A DNA stretch of 64,000 nt, from the NCBI GenBank assembly GCA_937890005.1, contig CALBZA010000070.1:1-64000 (forward strand). The letters run 5' to 3'. The position numbers and the translations under genes are program-made. Positions 44,092 through 53,952 of this stretch are shown piece after piece. Within the stretch, counting starts at the first letter, position 1, and every line of letters starts with the position of its first letter. The stretch is from an uncultured Verrucomicrobia subdivision 3 bacterium (GTDB lineage Bacteria > Verrucomicrobiota > Verrucomicrobiia > Limisphaerales > DASXHY01). The notes under the pieces are model-generated. The model saw only the letters and a list, made by a program, of their open reading frames with translations, did no database searches and was not told the origin of the DNA.

Positions 44092-45188
44092 AACGAACGC
44101 TCCAATTTTTAAGTGTGCTGACCTTGACGCTGGCCACTGTTCAAGCGGCAGTTTCCAACATCCGCAGCGATGAGGAATTGGTTTTCTTTCCGGCGGTCTG
44201 TTACGAAACGCCGGACGGCAACGGTTGGGATGTGAAGATCACCGGTTGTGTGTTCGAGCGGGAAAACCGGCGCGCGGCAAGGGCCGTGTTGTCACGCGCT
44301 GTGGGAATCGATCGCGACACCCTGACGGAATCCGAGCGCGAGATTTTCGATCGGCGGGTCGGGCTTTTCTTCGTGGACAATCAGCGCGGCAAACGTGTGG
44401 TGATTCGGATTGGAGGACGGACGTTCACGGCGGAGAAATCGGAACCGAACGGACATTTCGAAGGCTCGATTCGCTTGAGTGCGCAGGAAATTCGACAGCA
44501 TGCGATCACGAACGAGGCCGGTTTCATGAAGCTGCCGTTCCAGGCCGTGTTGCCGGCGAAAGATACGCGCCGGATGGAAGGGGAAGCGTCCTTCATTCAG
44601 GATCGCGGCGTCGCAGTGGTTTCGGACATCGACGACACGATCAAGATTTCCGAAGTGCTCGATCGAAAGGCGCTGCTGCGAAACACATTCGTGAACCCTT
44701 TCCGGCCTGTTCCTGGAATGGCCCCGGTTTTTGCCGAATGGAGCCGGGAACCGGACACACAGTTCTTTTACGTGTCGGCAAGTCCATGGCAGCTGTATGA
44801 ACCGCTCGCGGAATTCGTGCAGACGAATGGATTTCCGTCGGGTGTTTTTCTGCTGAAGGAATTCCGATGGAAAGACCGGACGTTCTGGAATCTCTTTGCC
44901 GATCCCGAACGCTACAAAACCGAGCGCATCGAAGGGATCATAAAACAGGTTCCCAAACGGCGATTCGTGCTCGTCGGCGATTCGGGTGAACGCGATCCGG
45001 AAGCCTACGGCGAACTGGCGCGGCGTTTTCCAAAACAGGTTGTCCGAATCGTCATTCGCGACGTCACTTCAGAACCGTTGGAATCAGACCGCTATCGCCG
45101 TGCATTCCGTTCGGTTCCAAAGGACACCGTGATTCTTTTCACAAACGTGACGGAGATTCCGATCCGTTTTCCTGCTTCCCGGAATTGA
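44088..45188 (+). CDS. App1/DUF2183-type phosphatidate phosphatase
   Basis: A 366-residue protein with an N-terminal signal peptide (MKRTLQFLSVLTLTLATVQA) and a HAD-like DUF2183 domain from about residue 175. The catalytic DxDDT motif is D180-x-D182-D183-T (VVSDIDDTIKIS), followed by the conserved FFYVSASPWQLYEPL and VLVGDSGERDPEAY. Fungal App1 dephosphorylates phosphatidate to diacylglycerol. Overlap with the acyltransferase gene implies coupling, and the product would feed the glycosyltransferase encoded first. Export to the periplasm or outer face is predicted, which does not fully match a cytoplasmic pathway. Confidence 0.87.
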   Translation: MKRTLQFLSVLTLTLATVQAAVSNIRSDEELVFFPAVCYETPDGNGWDVKITGCVFERENRRAARAVLSRAVGIDRDTLTESEREIFDRRVGLFFVDNQRGKRVVIRIGGRTFTAEKSEPNGHFEGSIRLSAQEIRQHAITNEAGFMKLPFQAVLPAKDTRRMEGEASFIQDRGVAVVSDIDDTIKISEVLDRKALLRNTFVNPFRPVPGMAPVFAEWSREPDTQFFYVSASPWQLYEPLAEFVQTNGFPSGVFLLKEFRWKDRTFWNLFADPERYKTERIEGIIKQVPKRRFVLVGDSGERDPEAYGELARRFPKQVVRIVIRDVTSEPLESDRYRRAFRSVPKDTVILFTNVTEIPIRFPASRN

Positions 45189-45200
45189 GCGAACTTTCTT

Positions 45201-48200
45201 CTACGGCAAAACCTTCAAGCGGAAGAAGCGCTGAATGGACTCGTCTTCGAGAACATTCGTGAAGGACATCGTTCCGCCGGTGCCAGTCAGGATTCCGCTG
45301 ATTGGCAGCCATTGCGGATCGTTGAGATTGTCTTTGAATTCCACCTGAAATTTCTGTCCGGCGACGCTGCTCCAGCTGAACTGGAAGGCGTTTTCAGCGA
45401 TTCGGTAATTGGCCGGTTCCGGCATCGGTGCTGTGATGACAGAGAAGCTCTGCGTTGCGCTCAGGCTCGGAATTCCATTGTCGGTTACAACAATGGCGAA
45501 CGTGTTGTTCGCGGGAGCGATGGACGGCGTCCATGTGATGACGCCATCAGAACTTCCGATCGTTGCGCTGGCCGGAGCGGTGGCAAAGCTGAAGCTCAGT
45601 GTTTGCCCGGGCAGATCGGCATCGGTTGCCACTGCCTGCAGGTTCAATGTCTGTCCGAGTGTCACCACCTGATCTGCAATCGGCTCCAGGACGGGCGGAT
45701 TGTTGGGGACAACGTTGGATGCGCGTGGCGTCGGCGTCGGCATCGAATAGATGTTTGCCGCACCGTTGGGAAACCGGCCTTCGCTGACATCCGTTGTCTG
45801 AGCTCCGAATGTCACCGCATCGATCATTGTTCCATCGGCTGCGAACAGTCCGAGCGCTTCGCCGCCCTTCGACAATGCGAAGTTCACGTGGAGATCGGCA
45901 CGGTTGGTTGAGTTCTGGTTCGCTTCATTGTCGGCCCACACGAGCAAAAAGCCTCCGGGCGGAATGACATAATGGCCGTTGTCCGGAATCTGGAACTGGA
46001 ATTTGTTCGCGAGATTGTCGGTCAGATAATAGCCGCCGAGATTCACGCTTTCGGTTCCCGCGTTGTAGAGTTCGAACCAGTCTTCATACCCGCCATCGGC
46101 CGGATCGGCCAGCGTCGCCGTGTTGTCGGCAAGCCATTCGTTGATGAAGACCGTGATCGGCGCTGCGGCTCCGTTGTTTGTCGCGCCGGGCGTCGGGAAA
46201 AACATCTGCTGCCTGAAGAACGGCTGGGCATCGGGAACGTCGCCATAGCTCCAGTTCGCCGGCAGTGCGTAATAATTGAGATAGTCGAGAACCTGCGGCG
46301 TGCCATTCACCACGCGAGACAGTGCAAGCCGTCCCGATCCGGAGGCGAGTGTCAGGCCGGCATGAATTGCGGATGGCGTTGTCTGATCGGTCTGATTGTC
46401 GCACCAGACGAGTGTGAAGCCGTTCGATGCAACGCTGGCGGGCTGGAATGCCCACTTGGTCAGATTGGAATAATCGTCGGAGAGATACAGTCCGCTGAGG
46501 CTGACGTTGGTTGCGGACGTATTGATGATTTCCACCCAGGGATCGCGCTGGCCAAAGTTGTCAGTAGGGCCGGTGGAATTGTTCGCCTGAAGTTCGTTCA
46601 GCCAGAGCGGCGGGAAGGGCGGCAGCGTGGCAGTGAAGGCATTCTGCCGGCCCGGTGTGACGAGCGTGCTGATGTAAACGGCATCCAGTTTGAGGCCGAA
46701 CACGATGTCCGTGCTCCCAGTTGTCCTCTGGTGAACAGAGACTGCAATGTAGTTGGTTCCCACACGGAAAAGAGACGACGGAAGCACGAACACGTCCGCC
46801 GAGAGAGCGTCATCGCCGGGCGGCAGGGCATTGGCGAGCGTCATGTTGTTTGCAGCGCCGCCGTTCATTCGGATGCGCTTCGCTTCGACTCCGTTCACAT
46901 AAATCACCGCTCCATCGTCGATGTAGGCTGATGCAGTGATCTGATATCCGGTGAGATCATTGCTGAGGTTGAACTGGGTGCGGAAGTAATAGGCGTGGCC
47001 CGCCTGCACGCCGCCGATTGCAAGATTCGGAGCATTCAGCGTGGTCTGGATCAATGGCGTGATCGCTGGATTGTTTTCCGCTGCAAGCAATCCCGCTCCG
47101 CTTGGCCAGGCGGAGTCGTTGTAGTTTGTCGCGAACCAGGACGAGCCATCGAGGTTCTGCGTCTGCATGTAACGCCAGGTGGAATTCAGCGGCAGCAGGT
47201 TCGGCAACGATTGCGGCTCCGGGCCGACCGTGACGTGTGCGGTCCAGTTCGCCACGCGGCTGTTCGGTTGCGAGGCATCGATCAGCTGCAACGAGGCGTT
47301 GTTCGTGATGACCGGCCAGGGCGCAACGCTTTCGTGGCGGACGCGGTTGACGACGATCTGATTGGTTCCAACGCCGGGTCGGAGCAGCGTGAGCGTTTCA
47401 CCGTTGGGATCGAGCGTTCCCGGGTATTCATCGAACGCAACGGCAGTGATGCCGTAGGTCGTGTTGAAAATCTGACGGTTGTTCGCGAGAACCAGATAGC
47501 TTCGCGGTGCGAGTGTGGTTCCGGACGGAAACGTGTAACCGAGGCCGTTGATCGTCCAGCCGGACAGATCGAACATGCGATTGGAGTGCGAATTGAACAA
47601 CTCCACATAGGCTGCGCCTTCAACGCTCGGTTTGTATTGGATTTCATTGAAGATGACGAACCCTTCAGGATCGACGTTGGCACCGGTGTAATTGACGGTG
47701 ACCGATCCGGTGGCCCCGGCGATGTTCGTGCCGTGGCGGTCGGTGGCGAGGATGTTGAGAACGTTGTTTCCGGCATTGAGGGGGACGGTCACGCTCCAGT
47801 TCGTGACGCTGGTCCAGGTCACCTTATAGCTGACGCCATTAACGAGGATGTTTTCGACCGACAGCGGTCCGGTGCCGGTGATGGTGACCATGTTGGTTCC
47901 ATTGATCACCTGGTACGATGGGCTGCTGATGGCGAAGTTCGCATTCGGAATGACGCTTTGAAGATAGTTGCGCCGGCTGTTGATGTAGGACTTGATGAAA
48001 TCTGGCGATACCAAAGGAATGCCTGCGGCCTGGAATGCCGCGTAGCGTTCGTCGAGAGCCTGATTCACCGCGCCCGGCGCGAGGGCGGTGTCGAGCGCCT
48101 CCCGGAAACCGCGCAGGTATTCGCGATGGAACGCAGGCACGTTCAGAATCATGTTGCGAAGCGTGGTATCGAACATGACGTAAATGTCCGTCGTGGGACC

Positions 48201-51200
48201 GTCGCCTCCGGCACCGAGCGAAATTTCAATGTCCCACATCAACAGGCGCCAGCCGAGGTTGTCGGGTTTGTAGGCGAACATGTTCTTCCCGCGGCTGTAG
48301 GCGTAGCTGTCCCAGCTGCCGCAGATGTGATGCGTGACGATCGGGCGGAGAAAGTTCGGCACATCCATCCACGTGCGGACAATGTCCTCGTAGTTTGGCG
48401 CCGACGTGTTGTTCACGGCGGCGACCAGGTTCGTGAACGCGGTCCAGTTGTTGGGATCTCGCGTGGCGCGCGGACGCCAGTTCCAGCGATATCGTTTCGT
48501 GTCAATTTCACCGTTGCTCTTGTTGAATCGCTGGAGCGTCGCGTACACGCTGCCCTGATCCTGCGCGTTGTCGGCAAATTCAAACCAGCTCTCGATCTTG
48601 CGGAGGTCGCCATCGACATCGTCCGGAAAATACTCCTCCACCATTTCCGAATTCGGCTGCTGGGTGTCGTCGTAAATGGTTCCGCGGTGGATGCCATTCA
48701 CGAACATTCGAACATGGCGGCGATGATTGTATTGCTGGCCGAGCTTGCGGGCGATCCAGTTGCCCGTGATGTCCACCTGGGCGGAATCATCGTTCATGAA
48801 AAAGTTATCGATGACGGCATCATAGGCTGTCAGGACAAACGGCTCGGATCCGAGAAAGCGTTCATCCGGATGAAAGTTCACTTCGTAGTCGCAGGGAAAG
48901 CCGATCGGGGTGTCGTAAACAGGTGTATGAAACGGACTGCCGCTGTACATCGTATCGACGTTGTACACCGCGCGAACGTTGTTATAGACGAAGGTGGCGT
49001 CGATGGTGTCGTTCGCATTCTTTTCCCGGCTTGCCCAGAAGGAAACATTCGCCGCTGTGACCCACAGACGGTAGGTGCCGAAGACGCCGGGCAAATTCGT
49101 TTCGCCCCAGCGGATGAGGCATTCCCGCTTGTTGGCTTCCGCAGGGAACTGCGTTGCTGCGGCGCCGTTGTCGTTCGCGGTGATATAGAACGCGGCAAGG
49201 GTTCCAATGTTTCTGCCTGGAAGCGTGACCGAGTAGATTCCGTCGCCGGCAATGGCGTCGCCGCCTGTGCCGTTGTCGAGCATTGCGACGGTGGCGTAGG
49301 TGTTCGCGGGATCGATGCGGTAGTGCAGGCTAACCGAGCTCACGCCATTCGGATCGGCGACACGAGCCCGGACGACGACCGGCTGGCTGCCGGATGGCAA
49401 CACGGGGTAATGGGATACTTCGGTGATTGCCGGGCCGGCATTGGCGACGCGTCTGGAGTTCGACAGTCCGGGCGTGCCGCAGTTGGTCGGCGTGTTCAGG
49501 CGTTGAGAAACTTCCATCCAGTTGCCGCGCAGCCGCAGCAGAATGTAGGGAGAACCTTTCAGCCACCGAACCTGAGCGCGCATGGTGCCGGTGTTCGTGC
49601 CGCCAGTGAGTGCGGTGCTTGAAAGGGCTCTCGAGATTTTGTTGGCGCCTGTATCGCCGCGCGCGGCGGAAACCATGTGCAGTGCGGGCGAGCCTCCGGT
49701 TCCAACTCCGTTTTCTACAAACGAATTGCGCAGCACGCCTCGCAAGGTCCATCCGGTCGTGCCACTCGAGAAATTTCCGTTCGCGACCATGTTCGGGCCG
49801 TTGTTGTTGAGGAACTGAATGTCATCGATCAGCGCTTCGCCTTCGCCCTGAAGAAACATCTCGAACCGATTTGCGACTCCATAAAAGCCACTGCCTTCGT
49901 GCACGCTCGCCTGGCCGTTCTCAAGAATGCTCGTGATGTCGATGGTGGTCCATGAAGCCTTGGACGATTCGTCGCTGTCAGCCCAGTTCGGCGCGAGGCG
50001 GGTGTCTGCGTTCGGATCGATCAGCTCCAGCGAACTGCCTCCGCCGTCGCTCCATTTGCCCCAGCGCCCGCCATCGGCGTAGGTGACCTCGTTCATCGGG
50101 ATGTAGAAGAGATTCGTGACCGTCACGCCGCCGGTTGTGGAGATGAGATCATCGACTTTGGCCAGCACGATGCGTTCGCCGCTGTTCGAGAGCCTGCCGC
50201 TGAAGTTTCCAAACGTATTCGTGTTGTTCAGCTGCGGGTATTTGGCAATGAGATTGGTCCGGTTGGCAGCGACGACGATATACGCGTTTGGCGCGAGGAT
50301 TGTATTCGGCGGGAATGTGTAGCTGATGCCCTCCTGCAATTGCCAGCCGGAGATGTCCACCGCGCTGCCGCTGCGATTGTAGAGTTCGACGTATTCATCG
50401 TCGTCGTTTTCCGAAATTGGGTGATACATGATTTCGTTGATCACAACCGGGCTGAGGCGGGGAGTGCCATTGGCGGTTCCGAGTGTGACCGAATTAAGCC
50501 GTTGAAAGCCGGGCGTGCCATTTGGGTAACGCCCCCACGAAACGCCATTCTCCTGTCCGGGAAAGTCAACCGCATCGATCACTCGCGTCTCATTCGAGTT
50601 GACCAGAAAAACGGATTCGCCATCAGCGGACAGTCCGAAGCCGAGTTGCGACTGCGTGAAGGCGACGTAACCGCGCGCTGGAATGATCGTTCCATTCGGA
50701 ATGCGGAACTTGTTGGTGTCAATGTCATCGCTCAGCCATGCGCCCGAGAGATTGATCGGCTGCATTGTGGTGTTGAATAGTTCGATGAAGTCCACCAGCG
50801 GCGGGTCGGTGTGGGCGAGGATTTCATTGATGACAACGCCCGCCAGGGGTTCTTCGCCATAGGTTTGAACAGCCTTCGGACTTCCGCCGATTGTGTCGCT
50901 GATCGACCAGGCGCGCGGATCGTTTTCGCCATAGCTTGGACGGCTGAGAACGAGCGAATGTCCGCTGCCGGAAGCGGCCACCGGCCAGGGCGATCGGCTG
51001 CTGTAATCGATCTGAAGCAGTCGCCCGCCGAGTTCATTCAACAAAATGAGGGAGCCGCCGTCATTGTTGAGCTTGCCGCTGTATGGACCGAGAAAGGTCA
51101 CGCCATAGAACTCTTGCGCGGCGACGGGATCCTTTGCGACCACGAGAAACTGCTGCGGGGCGAGAGTGGTGCCCGGGGGAAAGGTGTATTCGATTTCGCC

Positions 51201-51467
51201 AGTGAGGCGGTGTCCGGTGAGATCTTCGGTGATGATGCCGGAGTTCCAGAGTTCGATAAATTCCAGTTCCTTGGGACCCCATTTGTCCGCCGGCGCGTAC
51301 ATGATTTCGGAGATGACGAGGGCTGTTCTGCGGCTGGACGGACCGAGCGGTTCGAAGCCGTTCGTTGAAACAGTCGCCGCCTGAGAGACCTCGCTGAAGC
51401 AAACGATCGAAAGGATGAACGTTGTAACAATGCAAGCGAGCCGGGAGGGAGTAAGTCTAAACGTCAT
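45201..51467 (-). CDS. Giant secreted lamin-tail/CotH protein, 2088 aa
   Basis: A very large exported protein. It has a signal peptide (about 1-31) and at least six lamin-tail domains, each with an NEI-type strand followed by xELYN/xSGW (starting near residues 50, 212, 343, 1272, 1622 and 1776). A CotH-kinase-like domain spans about 865-1090 (HPDERFLGSEPF; later WDIEISLG). A putative Ig/cadherin-like domain starts near 1920 (ATDADLPGQTLSFSF), and the C-terminal module ends IQRFFRLKVLP. CotH domains phosphorylate secreted proteins. The C-terminal module matches the end of the protein at 298-2445. It is monocistronic and converges with the phosphatase gene 12 bases away. The function is probably surface attachment or degradation. 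Confidence 0.88.
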   Translation of the reverse strand: MTFRLTPSRLACIVTTFILSIVCFSEVSQAATVSTNGFEPLGPSSRRTALVISEIMYAPADKWGPKELEFIELWNSGIITEDLTGHRLTGEIEYTFPPGTTLAPQQFLVVAKDPVAAQEFYGVTFLGPYSGKLNNDGGSLILLNELGGRLLQIDYSSRSPWPVAASGSGHSLVLSRPSYGENDPRAWSISDTIGGSPKAVQTYGEEPLAGVVINEILAHTDPPLVDFIELFNTTMQPINLSGAWLSDDIDTNKFRIPNGTIIPARGYVAFTQSQLGFGLSADGESVFLVNSNETRVIDAVDFPGQENGVSWGRYPNGTPGFQRLNSVTLGTANGTPRLSPVVINEIMYHPISENDDDEYVELYNRSGSAVDISGWQLQEGISYTFPPNTILAPNAYIVVAANRTNLIAKYPQLNNTNTFGNFSGRLSNSGERIVLAKVDDLISTTGGVTVTNLFYIPMNEVTYADGGRWGKWSDGGGSSLELIDPNADTRLAPNWADSDESSKASWTTIDITSILENGQASVHEGSGFYGVANRFEMFLQGEGEALIDDIQFLNNNGPNMVANGNFSSGTTGWTLRGVLRNSFVENGVGTGGSPALHMVSAARGDTGANKISRALSSTALTGGTNTGTMRAQVRWLKGSPYILLRLRGNWMEVSQRLNTPTNCGTPGLSNSRRVANAGPAITEVSHYPVLPSGSQPVVVRARVADPNGVSSVSLHYRIDPANTYATVAMLDNGTGGDAIAGDGIYSVTLPGRNIGTLAAFYITANDNGAAATQFPAEANKRECLIRWGETNLPGVFGTYRLWVTAANVSFWASREKNANDTIDATFVYNNVRAVYNVDTMYSGSPFHTPVYDTPIGFPCDYEVNFHPDERFLGSEPFVLTAYDAVIDNFFMNDDSAQVDITGNWIARKLGQQYNHRRHVRMFVNGIHRGTIYDDTQQPNSEMVEEYFPDDVDGDLRKIESWFEFADNAQDQGSVYATLQRFNKSNGEIDTKRYRWNWRPRATRDPNNWTAFTNLVAAVNNTSAPNYEDIVRTWMDVPNFLRPIVTHHICGSWDSYAYSRGKNMFAYKPDNLGWRLLMWDIEISLGAGGDGPTTDIYVMFDTTLRNMILNVPAFHREYLRGFREALDTALAPGAVNQALDERYAAFQAAGIPLVSPDFIKSYINSRRNYLQSVIPNANFAISSPSYQVINGTNMVTITGTGPLSVENILVNGVSYKVTWTSVTNWSVTVPLNAGNNVLNILATDRHGTNIAGATGSVTVNYTGANVDPEGFVIFNEIQYKPSVEGAAYVELFNSHSNRMFDLSGWTINGLGYTFPSGTTLAPRSYLVLANNRQIFNTTYGITAVAFDEYPGTLDPNGETLTLLRPGVGTNQIVVNRVRHESVAPWPVITNNASLQLIDASQPNSRVANWTAHVTVGPEPQSLPNLLPLNSTWRYMQTQNLDGSSWFATNYNDSAWPSGAGLLAAENNPAITPLIQTTLNAPNLAIGGVQAGHAYYFRTQFNLSNDLTGYQITASAYIDDGAVIYVNGVEAKRIRMNGGAANNMTLANALPPGDDALSADVFVLPSSLFRVGTNYIAVSVHQRTTGSTDIVFGLKLDAVYISTLVTPGRQNAFTATLPPFPPLWLNELQANNSTGPTDNFGQRDPWVEIINTSATNVSLSGLYLSDDYSNLTKWAFQPASVASNGFTLVWCDNQTDQTTPSAIHAGLTLASGSGRLALSRVVNGTPQVLDYLNYYALPANWSYGDVPDAQPFFRQQMFFPTPGATNNGAAAPITVFINEWLADNTATLADPADGGYEDWFELYNAGTESVNLGGYYLTDNLANKFQFQIPDNGHYVIPPGGFLLVWADNEANQNSTNRADLHVNFALSKGGEALGLFAADGTMIDAVTFGAQTTDVSEGRFPNGAANIYSMPTPTPRASNVVPNNPPVLEPIADQVVTLGQTLNLQAVATDADLPGQTLSFSFATAPASATIGSSDGVITWTPSIAPANNTFAIVVTDNGIPSLSATQSFSVITAPMPEPANYRIAENAFQFSWSSVAGQKFQVEFKDNLNDPQWLPISGILTGTGGTMSFTNVLEDESIQRFFRLKVLP

Positions 51468-51668
51468 ACTAACAGGCTGTTGGTGCCAAGATGCCTGAAG
51501 TCTCCCTGTTTCTGCGGGCGTCGGTCAAGGAGAGATGCCGGACAACAGGGCATTTTGGAAGACTCATTCGGGTGAGAAGGGAACTCGGGAAAGATCGGGT
51601 GAAGACCGGCTGGTCGAGAAAAACAGGCTGGAGTTTCCGTTCGCTTGCGCCATCTTTGCCGCCTGTTC

Positions 51669-52220
51669 ATGACACTGGATTTGTCAACGCTTGCAATTGT
51701 GCTCGGTCTGGCTGTGGCTGTTCCGCAGATTTACGGTCTGCTGTACCCGCAGAAGTTTGCCGAAGCCGTGAGGAAGTTTCCGCGGAACGTTCCCCTTGGG
51801 ATTTTTCTGATGCTGCTCGCCACGGGCTGGTTTCTCTGGAACCTGAAGCTGGAAACCGTTTCCGAGTTCCAGCGCATGAAGCCCTATCTCTACACCGGCT
51901 TCGCTGTGGTTGGAATCGGGTCGTGCATTTATGTCCAGGATTTGATCGCGATTCGCGGGCTGGCAGTGATTTTGTTGCTGCTCGGAAAACTGATGGTCGA
52001 TTCCGGCCGGCCGATGCTGAATGTCACGCAGTGGACGCTCGTGATCCAAACACTCGCCTACATTTTTGTTGTCGCGGGAATCTGGTTCACCATCTCGCCA
52101 TTTCGACTGCGGGACATCCTTGACTGGATGGTCGCGAATGAAAAGCGGGTGAAGGTCGGTTCCGCCCTCCGGCTGGCGTTCGGACTGTTCGTGGCCGCGC
52201 TCGGCTTGACCGTGTTCTAA
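51669..52220 (+). CDS. Polytopic membrane protein, 183 aa
   Basis: A hydrophobic protein with about five membrane segments (near residues 5-25, 42-58, 72-90, 94-110 and 124-142) and a final one at about 165-182. I recognise no family. The ATG at 51669 (MTLDLSTLAIVLGLA) puts the first helix at the N-terminus; eight upstream codons are also open. The next gene, 18-24 bases downstream, encodes a heptosyltransferase-like enzyme, so a role in envelope assembly is possible. Confidence 0.75.
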   Translation: MTLDLSTLAIVLGLAVAVPQIYGLLYPQKFAEAVRKFPRNVPLGIFLMLLATGWFLWNLKLETVSEFQRMKPYLYTGFAVVGIGSCIYVQDLIAIRGLAVILLLLGKLMVDSGRPMLNVTQWTLVIQTLAYIFVVAGIWFTISPFRLRDILDWMVANEKRVKVGSALRLAFGLFVAALGLTVF

Positions 52221-52244
52221 ACTGTTGGAAGTTGCTCCGTGCCT

Positions 52245-53162
52245 ATGCGCGGCAAAATTCTCGTCATTCGAGGCGGTGCGATCGGTGACTTCATCCTCAC
52301 GCTTCCGGCCATTGCCGCGCTGCGAAAGCAATTTCCCGACGCTCACCTGGAAGTTCTCGGCTATCCGCACATCGTCCAGCTCGCTGTCGTGGGCAATCTT
52401 GTGGATCGCGTGCAATCGATCGAGGCCGGACCGCTCGCAGGATTTTTTGCGCGGAACGGAACGTTGAATCCGGAGCTGATGGAATATTTCGCCGGGTTCA
52501 ACCTGATCGTTTCCTACCTGTTCGATCCGGATGAAATTTTCAAAACCAACATCGCCCGCTGCACCAAGGCGCAATTCATTGTTGGGCCGCATCGACCGAA
52601 CGAAGCGGAAGCTTTGCACGCATCGAAGGTTTACCTGAAGCCGCTCGAACGACTGGCCATTTTCGACGCTGACGAATTGCCGCGTCTTTCCATCAACGAT
52701 CAACCTTCTGCCATCAGCCAGATTGCGCTTCATCCCGGCAGCGGCAGCGAGAAAAAGAACTGGCCGGAGGAAAAGTGGGCGGAGTTGATTCGTGTGCTTC
52801 TGGTAGAGACGAAACACAGTTTGTTGATCGTCGGTGGCGAAGCGGAGGGAGAACGATTGCAACGACTGGCGGCAGCGCTTCCACCGGCGCGCATCCGCGT
52901 GGCCCAAAGCCTTCCGCTGGCAGAACTGGCGCGTTTGCTTCAAGGCTGTTCGGCTTTTGTGGGACATGACTCGGGCGTTTCGCATCTCGCGGCGGCACTC
53001 GGTCTTCGCGGCATAATCCTGTGGGGCGAAACAAACGAAGCCGTGTGGCGTCCGCCGCACGAGGGGATTGCGATTGTTCGAAATGAACTTGGTCTGAAAA
53101 AGATTTCAGTGGAGCAGGTCCTGACTGAACTGAAACCGCTGTTGTCAGAACAAGGCGTATAA
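52245..53162 (+). CDS. Glycosyltransferase family 9 (heptosyltransferase-like)
   Basis: A 305-residue GT-B enzyme of family 9. The N-terminal ILVIRGGAIGDFILTLPAI motif, LHPGSGSEKKNWPEEKWA and the C-terminal VGHDSGVSHLAAALGLRGI donor site are present. Family members transfer heptose to lipopolysaccharide inner core; the sugar here is not certain. Translation may begin at a GTG two codons upstream (52239) instead of the ATG used. It probably forms an operon with the preceding membrane protein gene. Confidence 0.9.
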   Translation: MRGKILVIRGGAIGDFILTLPAIAALRKQFPDAHLEVLGYPHIVQLAVVGNLVDRVQSIEAGPLAGFFARNGTLNPELMEYFAGFNLIVSYLFDPDEIFKTNIARCTKAQFIVGPHRPNEAEALHASKVYLKPLERLAIFDADELPRLSINDQPSAISQIALHPGSGSEKKNWPEEKWAELIRVLLVETKHSLLIVGGEAEGERLQRLAAALPPARIRVAQSLPLAELARLLQGCSAFVGHDSGVSHLAAALGLRGIILWGETNEAVWRPPHEGIAIVRNELGLKKISVEQVLTELKPLLSEQGV

Positions 53163-53190
53163 GCCTTGCGATGAGCGACGCTCCGCGAGG

Positions 53191-53949
53191 TCAGGAAGCC
53201 ACCACGACTTCAACACCTCTTTCTCTAAGCTGCGCAACCAAATCTGTGGGCGCGTTGCTGTCGGTCACGACGATGTCGATTGTTTCCAACGGGCACAACG
53301 CAAGTACCGACTGCCGGCCGAACTTTGTGTGATCGACACAGAAGATCACCTTTTGCGCGGCGTTGATCATGGCGCGCTGGATGTCGATCAGCAGACCGTG
53401 TGAATTGTAAACGCCGTCCAACCCGATTCCACCGCCGCCCATGATCGCGACGTCAGCGTGAATTTTTGTGAACGCTTCCACCGCGAGGGGACCGACCAGT
53501 ACGCCGAGCTTGGGGTAAATCACTCCGCCCGAAACCACCACTTCGAGACGGTTCGCTCCGGCAAAGTGATTCGCCACGGGCAAAGAATTTGTGATGATGT
53601 GCGGCGTTTTTTCTTCGAGATATCGCGCGACGTGATACGTCGTCGTGCCAGCGTCGATGATCACGCTCTGATTGGGTTGGATCAGCGCCGCGCAGGCCCT
53701 GCCGATCGCATCCTTTTCGGAAAGCTGATGCGTATCCCGCGCTGAAAAGACGAACTCGTCTGTCGCGGGCGCCAAAAGTCGCGCACCTCCGTGCGTACGC
53801 TTCAACGTTCCGGTGGCTTCCAGCAGGGTAAGATCGCGGCGAACTGTTGAAACAGAGGCGTTTACGTGCTTTGCCAGCTCTTCCAAAGACGCAAACTCCA
53901 TCTTCTGAAGATAGGTTTCGATCCTTTTTTGGCGTTCTTCCGACGACAT
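53191..53949 (-). CDS. DeoR-family transcriptional regulator of the BMC locus
   Basis: A 252-residue DeoR/GlpR-type regulator. The N-terminal winged helix (about 5-57) contains LEELAKHVNASVSTVRRDL and the typical RTHGGA segment; the C-terminal sugar-phosphate sensor (about 75-235) has IIDAGTTTYHVAR and GGGGIGLDGVY. It is transcribed divergently from pduL 85 bases away, and four helically phased repeats lie between them. Its likely signal is a deoxyhexose phosphate and its target the shell-gene operon, as in other PVC microcompartment loci. Confidence 0.92.
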   Translation of the reverse strand: MSSEERQKRIETYLQKMEFASLEELAKHVNASVSTVRRDLTLLEATGTLKRTHGGARLLAPATDEFVFSARDTHQLSEKDAIGRACAALIQPNQSVIIDAGTTTYHVARYLEEKTPHIITNSLPVANHFAGANRLEVVVSGGVIYPKLGVLVGPLAVEAFTKIHADVAIMGGGGIGLDGVYNSHGLLIDIQRAMINAAQKVIFCVDHTKFGRQSVLALCPLETIDIVVTDSNAPTDLVAQLRERGVEVVVAS

Positions 53950-53952
53950 CTG

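Noticed and set aside
46995..49622. Long open frame (875 aa) on the plus strand inside the giant secreted protein gene
   Set aside because: It is antisense to a protein with clear lamin-tail and CotH domains and has an unstructured, Arg/Val/Asp-rich composition typical of shadow frames.
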